Below, one piece after another: positions 56,239 through 63,924 of a stretch of 64,000 nucleotides of DNA (position 1 is the stretch's first letter; each line of letters begins with the position of its first letter). The notes beneath the pieces are model-generated. The model had not been told where the DNA came from and did no database searches. It saw nothing but the letters and a program-made list of their open reading frames with translations. Origin of the DNA: Rhodanobacteraceae bacterium. GTDB lineage: Bacteria > Pseudomonadota > Gammaproteobacteria > Xanthomonadales > Rhodanobacteraceae. The DNA lies in contig SCQS01000017.1 of assembly GCA_004299705.1 (NCBI GenBank), positions 1 through 64,000 of the forward strand, written 5' to 3'. Position numbers and translations under genes: made by a program.

Positions 56239-56664
56239 TCATGCGCTGCGTGTGCGTTTCGTTGGACTCGCGCCTCCGGTCAGCACTACGGCGATGGCCA
56301 GGGATCCATCGGCCATGTTGCCACGGCATCCGTTCCAACTGATACGGACCGCCGCTTCGTTCGGATCGTCGTGGAAGTCCAACTTGAGGCCATCCACGGC
56401 GCCGGTCTCGGTGAGCATCTCGCTCATGGCGTGACCGAGCTGGAGCTTGAGCGCGTCCATCGCCACCCACTCGCGCGCGTCCGCCGTTTCGGCCGCACGG
56501 CGGCGGTTGAATCGCGAAAGGGCGATCTCGGCCTCTATCCACTGGCCGATCAGACCAGGAATCAGGTTGTGCCTGCCGCTGTAGGTGACATCGGCGATCG
56601 CAACCGCGACGTGCGAAACATCGGCGGCGAAGGCGACTTCGCCGTGTGTTTCGTTGGGTTTCAT
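56239..56664 (-). CDS. Hypothetical protein, paralogue of the 28853 gene
   Basis: 141 residues; VSHVAVAIADVTYSGRHNLI, WIEAE and VRISWNGC align with the 28853 protein. Differs by a longer acidic C-terminus. It lies 7 bases behind the 56672 gene. Unknown. Confidence 0.62.
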   Translation of the reverse strand: MKPNETHGEVAFAADVSHVAVAIADVTYSGRHNLIPGLIGQWIEAEIALSRFNRRRAAETADAREWVAMDALKLQLGHAMSEMLTETGAVDGLKLDFHDDPNEAAVRISWNGCRGNMADGSLAIAVVLTGGASPTKRTRSA

Positions 56665-56671
56665 CGCGGCA

Positions 56672-57028
56672 TCACCAATCGAACGTCCGCAAGCCTTCGA
56701 TGACATCGCCGTCGCTGTCGAGCCGCAGCCAGTAGAAGCCGTGGCTCCCAGCCCAACGCAGGCAGGCTGCCAGCTCGGTGGGAAGTCCATTGTCAGCGTC
56801 GTCGGGGTCGATCTCGTCGGGATCACCGTCGTCCGTCCAGCAGGTCGGGATGCTGATGATCGCGCCCTCGGGATACGGGATGACCTTCAGGTCGAAGTCG
56901 TTGTCGTGGCTCAACAGGTTCATCGTCGCCTGTTCCACGTGCGCCGTACTGATGACGGGGAGTCGCATGATCCATACGCCATCCGGCAAGGGCGGCACAC
57001 CACCGCTGGTTTTGTTATCGGAACTCAC
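56672..57028 (-). CDS. Hypothetical protein, 118 aa
   Basis: GTG 57028 behind a complete leader; MSSDNKTSGGVPPLPDGVWI. A beta-rich middle (DLKVIPYPEGAIISIPTCW) precedes an Asp-rich region (DDGDPDEIDPDDADNG) that may bind metal. Unknown. Confidence 0.58.
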   Translation of the reverse strand: MSSDNKTSGGVPPLPDGVWIMRLPVISTAHVEQATMNLLSHDNDFDLKVIPYPEGAIISIPTCWTDDGDPDEIDPDDADNGLPTELAACLRWAGSHGFYWLRLDSDGDVIEGLRTFDW

Positions 57029-57110
57029 TTTCTCAGCCCTCTGCTTCCGCCAACGTGGCGGGTTCGCATGACGCGCGCGGAGCCGGGTGGCGCCTGTTGC
57101 GAGATGTTCC
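57029..57110 (-). promoter_or_regulatory. Leader element upstream of the 57028 gene
   Basis: GGGAACATCTCGCAACA (57095-57101), 29 bases, GAACC with stem CCGCCA-CGT-TGGCGG, then AGAGGG. Confidence 0.85.
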
Positions 57111-57129
57111 CTTGCGCGCCACGACGCAT

Positions 57130-57215
57130 GGGCATATCGCGCAACACATGCGGATGCCTCGAGTGGACCTGTTCGCGAACGGCGCATCCCGCGCCGTACG
57201 TCCAAGGAAAACTCC
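57130..57215 (+). promoter_or_regulatory. Leader element upstream of the 57216 gene
   Basis: GGGCATATCGCGCAACA (57140-57146), 30 bases, GAACG with stem CGGCGC-ATCCC-GCGCCG, then AAGGAAA. It is back to back with the 57029 copy. Confidence 0.85.
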
Positions 57216-58115
57216 ATGAACCAACCAGCATTCGCCGGCGACTTGTTCGGCGCCATGCCGGCTCCGGCCAGCATTGAGCCCGTCACCAGCAAACAGCCCG
57301 CAGCGGAAGATGACATCGCCGCGGAACTCGGGCAGTGGATGACGCCAGCCTGGGCCGCCGAGGAACTGACCTCGATCTACTTCGGCGACTTGTCCGCGCG
57401 CGACCACGTCCTCGAGCCGTCTTGCGGTACCGGTGCGTTTCTCGCGGCACTGCCGGAGCATGTCCCCGCATTCGGCGTCGAGATCGACGCTGCGCTCGCG
57501 GAGCAGGCAAGGAGCCGCAGCGGCCGCCCGGTCGTCGTCGGTGACTTCCTCGCGACCGAGATTCCATTCACACCGACTGCAATCATCGGCAACCCGCCGT
57601 TCAAGCAATCGCTCGTGCAGGCATTCTTCGAACGCGCATGGGACCTCCTGCCGGTCGATGGACGCGTGGGCTTCGTACTGCCGTGCTACATATTCCAGAC
57701 GGCCTCCGTGGTTTCGAAGCTCTCGAGGAAGTGGGGCATGCGCCAGGACATGATCCCGCGCAACGTGTTTCAGGGCCTGCACCTTCCGCTCTGCTTCGCG
57801 CAGCTCACAAAGGGCGCCGGCCGCGGAATGGTCGGGTTCACCCTGTACCACGAAACCGACGCCGTGACGTCCATGCGCAAGCGCTACCGCGCGATGCTCG
57901 ACACCGGCGAGAAGTCCGTGTGGGCGGCCGTTACGCTGTCCGCGATTGAAGCGCTGGGCGGTGAAGCAAGCCTTCCCGAAATCTACGGCGAGATCGACGG
58001 CAACCAGCCCACCGAGACACCGTTCTGGCGCGAGAAAGTCCGCCAGACCTTGCAGCGGCGGGCCGTGCAGCGCACCCGAGGTCGATGGGCGCTCCCCGAA
58101 ACACTTGCTGCTTGA
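57216..58115 (+). CDS. DNA methyltransferase, NPPF type (gamma-like)
   Basis: 299 residues. Motif I VLEPSCGTGAFL precedes motif IV GNPPFK, the gamma-class order of N6-adenine enzymes. The C-terminal 65 residues (LSAIEALGGEASLPEIYGEI to RGRWALPE) resemble a winged helix that may read the target. The N-terminal extension of 65 residues is Ala/Pro-rich. No endonuclease gene is near. Monocistronic start with a leader; the 58147 gene follows by 31 bases. Confidence 0.88.
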   Translation: MNQPAFAGDLFGAMPAPASIEPVTSKQPAAEDDIAAELGQWMTPAWAAEELTSIYFGDLSARDHVLEPSCGTGAFLAALPEHVPAFGVEIDAALAEQARSRSGRPVVVGDFLATEIPFTPTAIIGNPPFKQSLVQAFFERAWDLLPVDGRVGFVLPCYIFQTASVVSKLSRKWGMRQDMIPRNVFQGLHLPLCFAQLTKGAGRGMVGFTLYHETDAVTSMRKRYRAMLDTGEKSVWAAVTLSAIEALGGEASLPEIYGEIDGNQPTETPFWREKVRQTLQRRAVQRTRGRWALPETLAA

Positions 58116-58146
58116 ACCGAACTATGCACCTGCAAAGGAGACAAGC

Positions 58147-58434
58147 ATGAACCAGGACGAGGCCGATCGAACCCTCTCCGAGGATGACTTCGACACGAAG
58201 TTTGGACCGGAGGCGCGTGCCGACGGATCCCTGTTGCGCGAGCATGAGGAAGTGCGCGGCGTCGACACGAACCGCGTCTGGACCGTGATCGAAGGCGACG
58301 AAGGTACGCTGTACGCGATGGCGGGCTACCACGTCGTCAACCGCGTGGGGTACCTGGTGACACGCGAGCCGTGGACCGACCCCGACACGATGGCGGTCTA
58401 CAGCGTTCCCGTGGACTTCGACGCCGCCGCCTGA
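58147..58434 (+). CDS. Acidic hypothetical protein, 95 aa
   Basis: AAAGGAGA precedes ATG 58147. Acidic N-terminus (MNQDEADRTLSEDDFDTKFG) then beta strands (TLYAMAGYHVVNRVGYLVT). Probably co-transcribed with the methyltransferase. Unknown. Confidence 0.62.
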   Translation: MNQDEADRTLSEDDFDTKFGPEARADGSLLREHEEVRGVDTNRVWTVIEGDEGTLYAMAGYHVVNRVGYLVTREPWTDPDTMAVYSVPVDFDAAA

Positions 58435-58481
58435 GCGTGGCATGCAGCGGACATCGTCTGTCCGCCCTACGAGCAACCCGA

Positions 58482-58512
58482 TACCGGCCGCCTTCATGGC
58501 GGCCGGTTTTCT
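58482..58512 (+). terminator. Intrinsic terminator
   Basis: ACCGGCCGCC-TTCAT-GGCGGCCGGT followed by TTTC. Confidence 0.9.
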
Positions 58513-58513
58513 A

Positions 58514-58600
58514 TGGGCACTCGGCGCAACACACGCCGCGAGGCGCGCATCTCCGCACTTTCGAAGCGCGCTTGTGCGCGCCAACATAGAGGTTCGAATC
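58514..58600 (+). promoter_or_regulatory. Leader element upstream of the 58601 gene
   Basis: GGGCACTCGGCGCAACA (58525-58531), 31 bases, GAAGC with stem GCGCGC-TTGT-GCGCGC, then AGAGG. Confidence 0.85.
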
Positions 58601-58891
58601 ATGCTCAAAAAGAGAACGCTCACCTGCAACCTCGACCACCGCTATACCGTGGTGCTCGATCCGGCAGAGGTCTTCCCGGAAGATCCCGGCCAGGGCACGC
58701 CAGCGATGGTGTACGGGCCGGGCAACGCTTCAGGCACTTTCAACTGTGCCATGTGTGAAGGCGAGCTTGTCTGCGGCCCCGAGGACCATGAACTCCCTTC
58801 CAACGTGATGGGCTGGCTCGAGTCCATCGCGGGCGAGGTCGACACATTCCTCAACTCAGCAACCGAAGAGGCGCAACGCCATGCCGCGTGA
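58601..58891 (+). CDS. Small Cys-containing protein, 96 aa
   Basis: MLKKRTLTCNLDHRYTVVLD; a CAMCEGELVC cluster suggests one metal site. Overlaps the 58881 gene by 11 bases. Unknown. Confidence 0.62.
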   Translation: MLKKRTLTCNLDHRYTVVLDPAEVFPEDPGQGTPAMVYGPGNASGTFNCAMCEGELVCGPEDHELPSNVMGWLESIAGEVDTFLNSATEEAQRHAA

Positions 58892-59168
58892 ACAATCCCA
58901 TTGGGAAATCTGCAGCGTCTGCAAAGGCGAGGGTACCCTCGACACCTTGGGCGTCGTCAATCCTCACGATTTCAGCGATCAGGAATGGGAGGACTATCTT
59001 GACGGTCGTTTTCGCACCCAGTGCGGAACGTGCCGAGGCACCGGCAAGGTCCGCAGCGATGCCAGCAAGCCGATCGTGCTCGCCGGCAGCAATGGCCAGC
59101 CCGTCGTCTACGATGACGCCGCCGATGCCAGCGAACACCGCCTGCGCATGCAGGAAGGGGAGTGCTGA
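58881..59168 (+). CDS. DnaJ-type zinc-finger protein, 95 aa
   Basis: CSVCKGEGT and CGTCRGTGKV reproduce half of the DnaJ/CXXCXGXG cysteine-rich domain: two CxxCxGxG repeats. No J-domain is present, so it is a stand-alone zinc finger. Translationally overlapped with its neighbour. Confidence 0.68.
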   Translation: MPREQSHWEICSVCKGEGTLDTLGVVNPHDFSDQEWEDYLDGRFRTQCGTCRGTGKVRSDASKPIVLAGSNGQPVVYDDAADASEHRLRMQEGEC

Positions 59169-59169
59169 A

Positions 59170-59637
59170 ATGGACGTGCACCACGATCCGTTCCCGGCGC
59201 TGACGCCCGCCAACTGCGGCGACATGCTGCCGCTGCAACGCGAGGCGATCGCAAACTACTTCAACATGACAGGCGTCCCGCGTTTCCGACGCATGTGCAT
59301 GGATGCGCTCGCCGCGACTCCGCTAAACGCCGCTCATGGCGTGCCGGCAGAACTGGTTGCGCTCTCGCATCGTGCAAGCGAGAACTGGACACTCAACCCT
59401 CGCGGGCCACGCATTGCATGCGGCGTCGTTCTTGGCGGCCAAGTGCACGAGTTCGCGAACGGGTCGAGCCAAAGCCAGATTGCCAGCTTCAGCGTTCCGC
59501 GCCTCGACATCGAGGATACGCGCGATCCCGCCGAAATACAGGCAGCCAACACGGAATTCGCGGTCGCTTGCGTGCGATTCGTTCGACAGTTGATCTTCGA
59601 ATCCATCGTTGCCGGCGATGCCCGTGATGCGCAATAG
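59170..59637 (+). CDS. Hypothetical protein, 155 aa
   Basis: ATG 59170 one base after the previous stop, with GGGGAG upstream. Helical first half (MLPLQREAIANYFNMTGVPR) and beta-rich second half (GVVLGGQVHEFANG). Unknown. Confidence 0.6.
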   Translation: MDVHHDPFPALTPANCGDMLPLQREAIANYFNMTGVPRFRRMCMDALAATPLNAAHGVPAELVALSHRASENWTLNPRGPRIACGVVLGGQVHEFANGSSQSQIASFSVPRLDIEDTRDPAEIQAANTEFAVACVRFVRQLIFESIVAGDARDAQ

Positions 59638-59641
59638 GGCC

Positions 59642-59902
59642 ATGCGAAAGCTGTTCTGCTGGTGGTTCGGGTGCATCCCGGACTATGCCCATGCTCGCGA
59701 GTTGTCGCCCAGTTACGTCGTCCCATGCAAGCGGTGCGGCGCCCACGACACGGACTATTCCGATCGCGTTGGGGACACCAGGCACAACCGCGCAAAGGAG
59801 GCCATCGCCTATTGGTGCTGGCGGCGCTGGGTACCGGCGAAATGCCAGGATTGCCACCATCGCTTCGGCTCGCATCAACACTGCGACGTTCTGCCATTCT
59901 GA
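59642..59902 (+). CDS. Small zinc-binding protein, 86 aa
   Basis: MRKLFCWWFGCIPDYAHARE; CKRCGAHD and CQDCHHRF form a likely zinc ribbon. The N-terminal FCWWFGCI may be a second metal site. Starts 4 bases after the previous stop, last gene of the operon. Confidence 0.6.
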   Translation: MRKLFCWWFGCIPDYAHARELSPSYVVPCKRCGAHDTDYSDRVGDTRHNRAKEAIAYWCWRRWVPAKCQDCHHRFGSHQHCDVLPF

Positions 59903-59909
59903 AAACCAG

Positions 59910-59941
59910 CAAGGCCGCCCATCTCGGGCGGCCTTTTTTCG
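59910..59941. terminator. Bidirectional intrinsic terminator
   Basis: AAGGCCGCCC-ATCTC-GGGCGGCCTT followed by TTTTCG. Confidence 0.85.
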
Positions 59942-59956
59942 GGAACTGCGACTCTC

Positions 59957-60406
59957 TTAAAACTGAAGGTGGAACACGGAAACGTACTCGGCCTCTTGGA
60001 CTTTGAACCCGTGCCAGCCGCGATCGCTCAAGGCCCTACGGAAGGAGTCCGCGATCGCGTTTGGAACAATCACAACGGCGAGCCCGATCGCGCCTTCTGG
60101 CTTGCTGCCAAGTTTCATTACATCGGTGCTGACGGAGTCGAGGAAGCGAACTTCGTCGCCATGCCTGAATACACCAAACGCCTTGATCTCGACCCATAGC
60201 GGAGTTCCGTCCGCGTCAGCGACGAGATCACAGCGTAAGTTTGAATACGGGACCGGATACGGGGCCTCCCGCTCAGCGCTTTCTCCTTTGTCGACCAGAT
60301 GCCGCCAGAGTTCACACTGCACCCAGCCCTCCCATCCGCCCTTGCTCAGGGACAGGCTGGCCGCGGCCGCCGTGTTGACGACGTCGAGGATGTCTTGCAT
60401 TTCCAT
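59957..60406 (-). CDS. PD-(D/E)XK-type nuclease-like protein
   Basis: 149 residues. RCDLVADADGTPLWVEIKAF gives the D-x10-ExK core of PD-(D/E)XK enzymes; upstream WEGWVQCELWRHLV supplies a helix with a possible catalytic Glu. It may be a restriction-type or repair nuclease. It is the last minus-strand gene behind the DUF2589 cassette, 63 bases from the zinc-ribbon gene. GGAGG precedes ATG 60406. Confidence 0.7.
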   Translation of the reverse strand: MEMQDILDVVNTAAAASLSLSKGGWEGWVQCELWRHLVDKGESAEREAPYPVPYSNLRCDLVADADGTPLWVEIKAFGVFRHGDEVRFLDSVSTDVMKLGSKPEGAIGLAVVIVPNAIADSFRRALSDRGWHGFKVQEAEYVSVFHLQF

Positions 60407-60469
60407 CGTTGGATACCTCCGAAGGCTCTGGTGTTGGGAACGGCTTGTCGCTACCTGGAAAAGGAGCGG

Positions 60470-60724
60470 CTACTTTCTCTCGTCCATGGAGCGAACGTTC
60501 TCGGTTGCGATGTTGAGGTCCTGCAGCACTTCGACGAGTCCTGCACAGCCGGATTTGTCCATTTCGAATGACGTTCCACAAACTGGACAAACAATGCTCG
60601 ATGCACTGAGGAACTGCGGAAGACTGATTTTGATGTGCACTTGCTTACAGCTCGGGCATAGAAATCCCGGGACATCGTTCAACGTCTTCTCAGTGAGATG
60701 GGTTTGGCTGTGCTCGTTACTCAT
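60470..60724 (-). CDS. Zinc-ribbon protein, 84 aa
   Basis: CPSCKQVHIKI and CPVCGTSFEM form one zinc ribbon. It starts 2 bases after the stop of the DUF2589 protein gene, so it is probably part of the same unit. Confidence 0.68.
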   Translation of the reverse strand: MSNEHSQTHLTEKTLNDVPGFLCPSCKQVHIKISLPQFLSASSIVCPVCGTSFEMDKSGCAGLVEVLQDLNIATENVRSMDERK

Positions 60725-60726
60725 GG

Positions 60727-61635
60727 CTATCTCCGTGCCGGACCGGGTGCGCTAATCGTGACGGGCAGATTGCATTCCACGTCGCCGCCGTCGATGGTGG
60801 CACTGAATCGCAATTTGTAAGCGTCACCAGGCGCTGCTGTCGCAGCGGCCGCCACCGTGAACTTGATCTCGCCATTTGCGTCGGCCTTGCGTTGCTCTCT
60901 ACCGGCCCAAGGCGTGTCGCCAGTCTTCACTTCGATGCCGGAAATACTCGAAATCAGGCCAACTGTGACACCGGGGGCGGGCGCGCGCGTGGGCAACAAC
61001 ACCTTCAATGTGACTGCCGCAGGTGGACCATTGGGAACCACCGAAACATTGACATGATCAAATTGCAGGAACCCGTTGAGGATCATGACGTCCGATCCGA
61101 GCAGGGCAAGAATCCGACTAATACCCGCTGGAACGTCGCCGACCCGAACCGAGATTTGTGCCTGTACATTGGCGTTGATATGAGGGTCGGCGTCTGGTTG
61201 CAGTTCGCCTGATTTCTGCCGCGCAGATGGCGCCAGCATGGCCGCCCAGCGGTATCGGTTGGGATCGGGGAGTGTTTCCGGTTTGCCCAGGAGATCCAGT
61301 CTGCCGACAGGCCTCGCGTTTTCACTGGAGATAATCCGGATGCCAAAGGAATAATCGGCTTTGTCGACCTGCAGGATGGGGAGCGGCACGAGCGATAGCT
61401 CTGGGAGCTGCATGACCTTCGTGCGCACACCGCCGTCCGGCGTTTGCTCCGGAAAGGCGAACCTGACCATCTTGAGGTCACCGAAGTCACCGCTTTTTCC
61501 GCCGACGCGGGTGAAGCCGAACTCTTGGATGTAATCAACGAATTTGCGGGCAGCCTGAAAGTCGGCGTCGACCGTTGCAAGGATGGGCGCCGCAATGATG
61601 TCTCCGAGGTATACAGCGTAGGTGTCGTTGGCCAT
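60727..61635 (-). CDS. DUF2589-containing protein, 302 aa
   Basis: The region VMQLPELSLVPLPILQVDKADYSFGIRI fits the DUF2589 pattern (LVPLPxLxVxxxxxxF). The N-terminal MANDTYAVYLGDIIAAPILATVDAD and the C-terminal Ig-like beta region (VTVGLISSISGIEVKTG ... GEIKFTVAAAAT) are built as in the 62541 protein. The role of DUF2589 proteins is unknown. Start: ATG 61635. Confidence 0.72.
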   Translation of the reverse strand: MANDTYAVYLGDIIAAPILATVDADFQAARKFVDYIQEFGFTRVGGKSGDFGDLKMVRFAFPEQTPDGGVRTKVMQLPELSLVPLPILQVDKADYSFGIRIISSENARPVGRLDLLGKPETLPDPNRYRWAAMLAPSARQKSGELQPDADPHINANVQAQISVRVGDVPAGISRILALLGSDVMILNGFLQFDHVNVSVVPNGPPAAVTLKVLLPTRAPAPGVTVGLISSISGIEVKTGDTPWAGREQRKADANGEIKFTVAAAATAAPGDAYKLRFSATIDGGDVECNLPVTISAPGPARR

Positions 61636-61652
61636 GTGCCTACTCCACTCGA

Positions 61653-62465
61653 TCAGGCTTCAGCGACCAGCACTTCGTTCTCACCATCGGTCAGGCCTGA
61701 TTCTTCCTTGATTACCCACTTGTAGTCCCTCAGGGTTGCCTTGAGCGTGATGGTCTGAATGGCGTCGTCAGGGAACGCCGCCATGCGGCCGTTGTCGATC
61801 AAGACACGCAGATCCTTCGTCGGCGTACGAATATCGCTCATCGAGCGAAAATGCTGTCCGGTTTGCTTCAGCAGCGAATCCAGCGCCTCGTGGACACCTT
61901 TGAACGATGCTGCCGTCATCGCTCCAATGTCATTGACGGCCTTGCTCACGCCGGCGTCCGAATTGAGCGCGTCAACGCACGCCGTGGCGAGCGCATCAAG
62001 GGTCGCGGCCCGTGACGACTCAGACTCCTCTGTCTGGGAACATCCGCGCAGGTAATCACGTGCATCTCGCGCAAAATACCGGGACAGTTTGTTCGCGCCT
62101 TCCGCCGAACGGAGCGCCAGGACGAGCGCCGCTCTCTCCGAGGTGCCGGTGCCATTTTCCAGATGGCTGGCGATTGCCTCGCCAAATACCCTTGCGATGG
62201 CAATCGAGAGGCGCAGAACCAAGCTGTCGGATGGTTCTCGTGAACGATCCGATCGGGTATCGGTCGAACCGTCCTCGGTACCATCTGCCATGAAACGGAG
62301 CGTGATGACAGCTTCGTCCAGCAGTCCGTTCGGAACCGGGAAATACTTCAGGTACTTGTCGTCTCGATATTTCTCCGCCAGTTTCGTGGAGTATTCGTTA
62401 CTGGCGTTCTGGGCAAAGGTGAGGTCTTCCAGAAACGCCGCCATGATGTCAGAGAGTTTGCTCAT
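61653..62465 (-). CDS. Hypothetical protein between two DUF2589 genes, 270 aa
   Basis: Helical N-terminal region (MSKLSDIMAAFLEDLTFAQN), a DUF2589-cassette companion. Middle ARDYLRGCSQTEESESSRAA; C-terminal IQTITLKATLRDYKWVIKEE. ATG 62465 with GGATGG upstream is preferred over a farther start. Spacing of 17 and 75 bases to the neighbours suggests one operon. Confidence 0.65.
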   Translation of the reverse strand: MSKLSDIMAAFLEDLTFAQNASNEYSTKLAEKYRDDKYLKYFPVPNGLLDEAVITLRFMADGTEDGSTDTRSDRSREPSDSLVLRLSIAIARVFGEAIASHLENGTGTSERAALVLALRSAEGANKLSRYFARDARDYLRGCSQTEESESSRAATLDALATACVDALNSDAGVSKAVNDIGAMTAASFKGVHEALDSLLKQTGQHFRSMSDIRTPTKDLRVLIDNGRMAAFPDDAIQTITLKATLRDYKWVIKEESGLTDGENEVLVAEA

Positions 62466-62540
62466 GCGCAGGACCATCCGTGCCGATTGTTGAGACGGAA
62501 GGGGGCGCACAAAAGCGCGGGCCCTTCCGCTCGGTCTCGC

Positions 62541-63842
62541 TTACGCAGTCACGGTCACAGGCATGCTCTTGGTGACGCCACCGTAACTGACCACGATGTT
62601 GAACGTGCCGGCCTGTGCGGAACTGTCGGCCTTGAGGGAAGCGATCTCGAATTTGCCGTCGGTGATCGCCGCATCGACGCCTTCCGGGGTGATCGCGGTT
62701 CCCGCCGCCATAGCCGAGACCCCTTGCACGGCCTTGGAGAATGCCACCTTGGCCGTCTTGCCAGTCACGGGTTTCCCGTTCTCGTCCACCTTGACGGAGA
62801 TCGCGGCGGCAGCAGTGCCATCGTTCTTGATGCTGGCCTCGGATGGGCTGAAGTCGATCGAAGTGGGGCCCGGTAACGGCTGGCCCGTGACCTTTATCCG
62901 GAATTGCGCCGTGCGCAGCTCTTTGTCGACCTGTGACTCGAAGTTCAGCGCGATGATGCCGTCCGGCGGAAGCTCGCCGGCCTTGCTTGGGTCGAGAGAT
63001 ACTGCTATGCCAACCTGACCGTTGCTATCGGTGTTGACGGTGATCTTGCCGTCAGTCCACCCGAGGTCCTCGCCCAGCGGCAACCGCTTCAGGCTGAGCG
63101 CGTCGGTATATCCAGCCTTGCCAGCCGTGATGGTGATTGGATGATCCGCTGGCTTGATCGCGTTGGATTGCACAACCACGACCGTCACCGGTTGTGTTTT
63201 CGAGGGATCCGTAAGGTTCAGCGATCCAACCTGGGGCGAGTAAGTCACCGCACCACTGATAGGCGCATCCGTGGCGGCATTGGACAGAATGTTGAGGACG
63301 GTTGCGAGTCCGGCCGGCATGCCAGCTTGAGTCGCGTGCACACTCACGTCTTGGGTGTACTCGACCGAGTAGCGCGAATCTTGTGTGGCCTTCGAATCTT
63401 TCTTGCTCGAATAACTCGCCTGGAACTTCGCAGTCAGGCTGAAGGGCCCCCACCCGATCTTGGCTTCAGCAGAGGCTTCGGCGGCCACGTTTTCAGACGA
63501 GCTATCTTCCTGCGTTTGGGATGCGGAAGCATTGATGTTCGCCTTGAACGCAATGCTGACGTCGTCGATGACGATGAGGGGAATCGGCACGATGGTCAGA
63601 ATCGGCACGATCAACCGAACCAGCTTGCCGTCCTTCTGATAGGTGAAAGTGACGTTGACAGCCTCAACGCGCCCGTCAGGCGCTTTTTGCAAGCCGACGT
63701 TCTGGATAAACTCCCATGTCGACAGCGCGGCCATCGCCTGCGCTTTGATGGCGGCTTCGAGTGGGCCGCCTATCAATGCTGCGTAGTCGATACCATTCAG
63801 CAGACTCTGCGCGCTCTGCGCCGCGCTGGTATCCAATGCCAT
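62541..63842 (-). CDS. DUF2589-containing protein with C-terminal Ig-like domains, 433 aa
   Basis: The N-terminal GGPLEAAIKAQAMAALSTWEFI and VRLIVPILTIVPIPLIVIDD are the hallmark of DUF2589. A Ser/Ala-rich region (residues 130-190) and two Ig-like beta domains (ISVKVDENGKPVTGKTAKVAF, FNIVVSYGGVTKSMPVTVTA) follow. No signal peptide is visible. It appears to be the first gene of the cassette; start ATG 63842. Confidence 0.75.
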   Translation of the reverse strand: MALDTSAAQSAQSLLNGIDYAALIGGPLEAAIKAQAMAALSTWEFIQNVGLQKAPDGRVEAVNVTFTYQKDGKLVRLIVPILTIVPIPLIVIDDVSIAFKANINASASQTQEDSSSENVAAEASAEAKIGWGPFSLTAKFQASYSSKKDSKATQDSRYSVEYTQDVSVHATQAGMPAGLATVLNILSNAATDAPISGAVTYSPQVGSLNLTDPSKTQPVTVVVVQSNAIKPADHPITITAGKAGYTDALSLKRLPLGEDLGWTDGKITVNTDSNGQVGIAVSLDPSKAGELPPDGIIALNFESQVDKELRTAQFRIKVTGQPLPGPTSIDFSPSEASIKNDGTAAAAISVKVDENGKPVTGKTAKVAFSKAVQGVSAMAAGTAITPEGVDAAITDGKFEIASLKADSSAQAGTFNIVVSYGGVTKSMPVTVTA

Positions 63843-63924
63843 AACACGTCACCTCAGGGGTTCGAGAAAAGGTCTGGTGACGATGCGCCCGGGTGGGAGA
63901 AGTGGTCAAGGTAATACCGTTGCG
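63843..63924 (-). promoter_or_regulatory. Possible atypical leader element upstream of the DUF2589 cassette
   Basis: GATTACCACGCAACG (complement at 63918-63924) and GAACCCCTGAGG near the start are present, but 54 bases separate them and no clear hairpin is seen. The rest of the window to 64000 has no recognisable gene. Confidence 0.3.
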
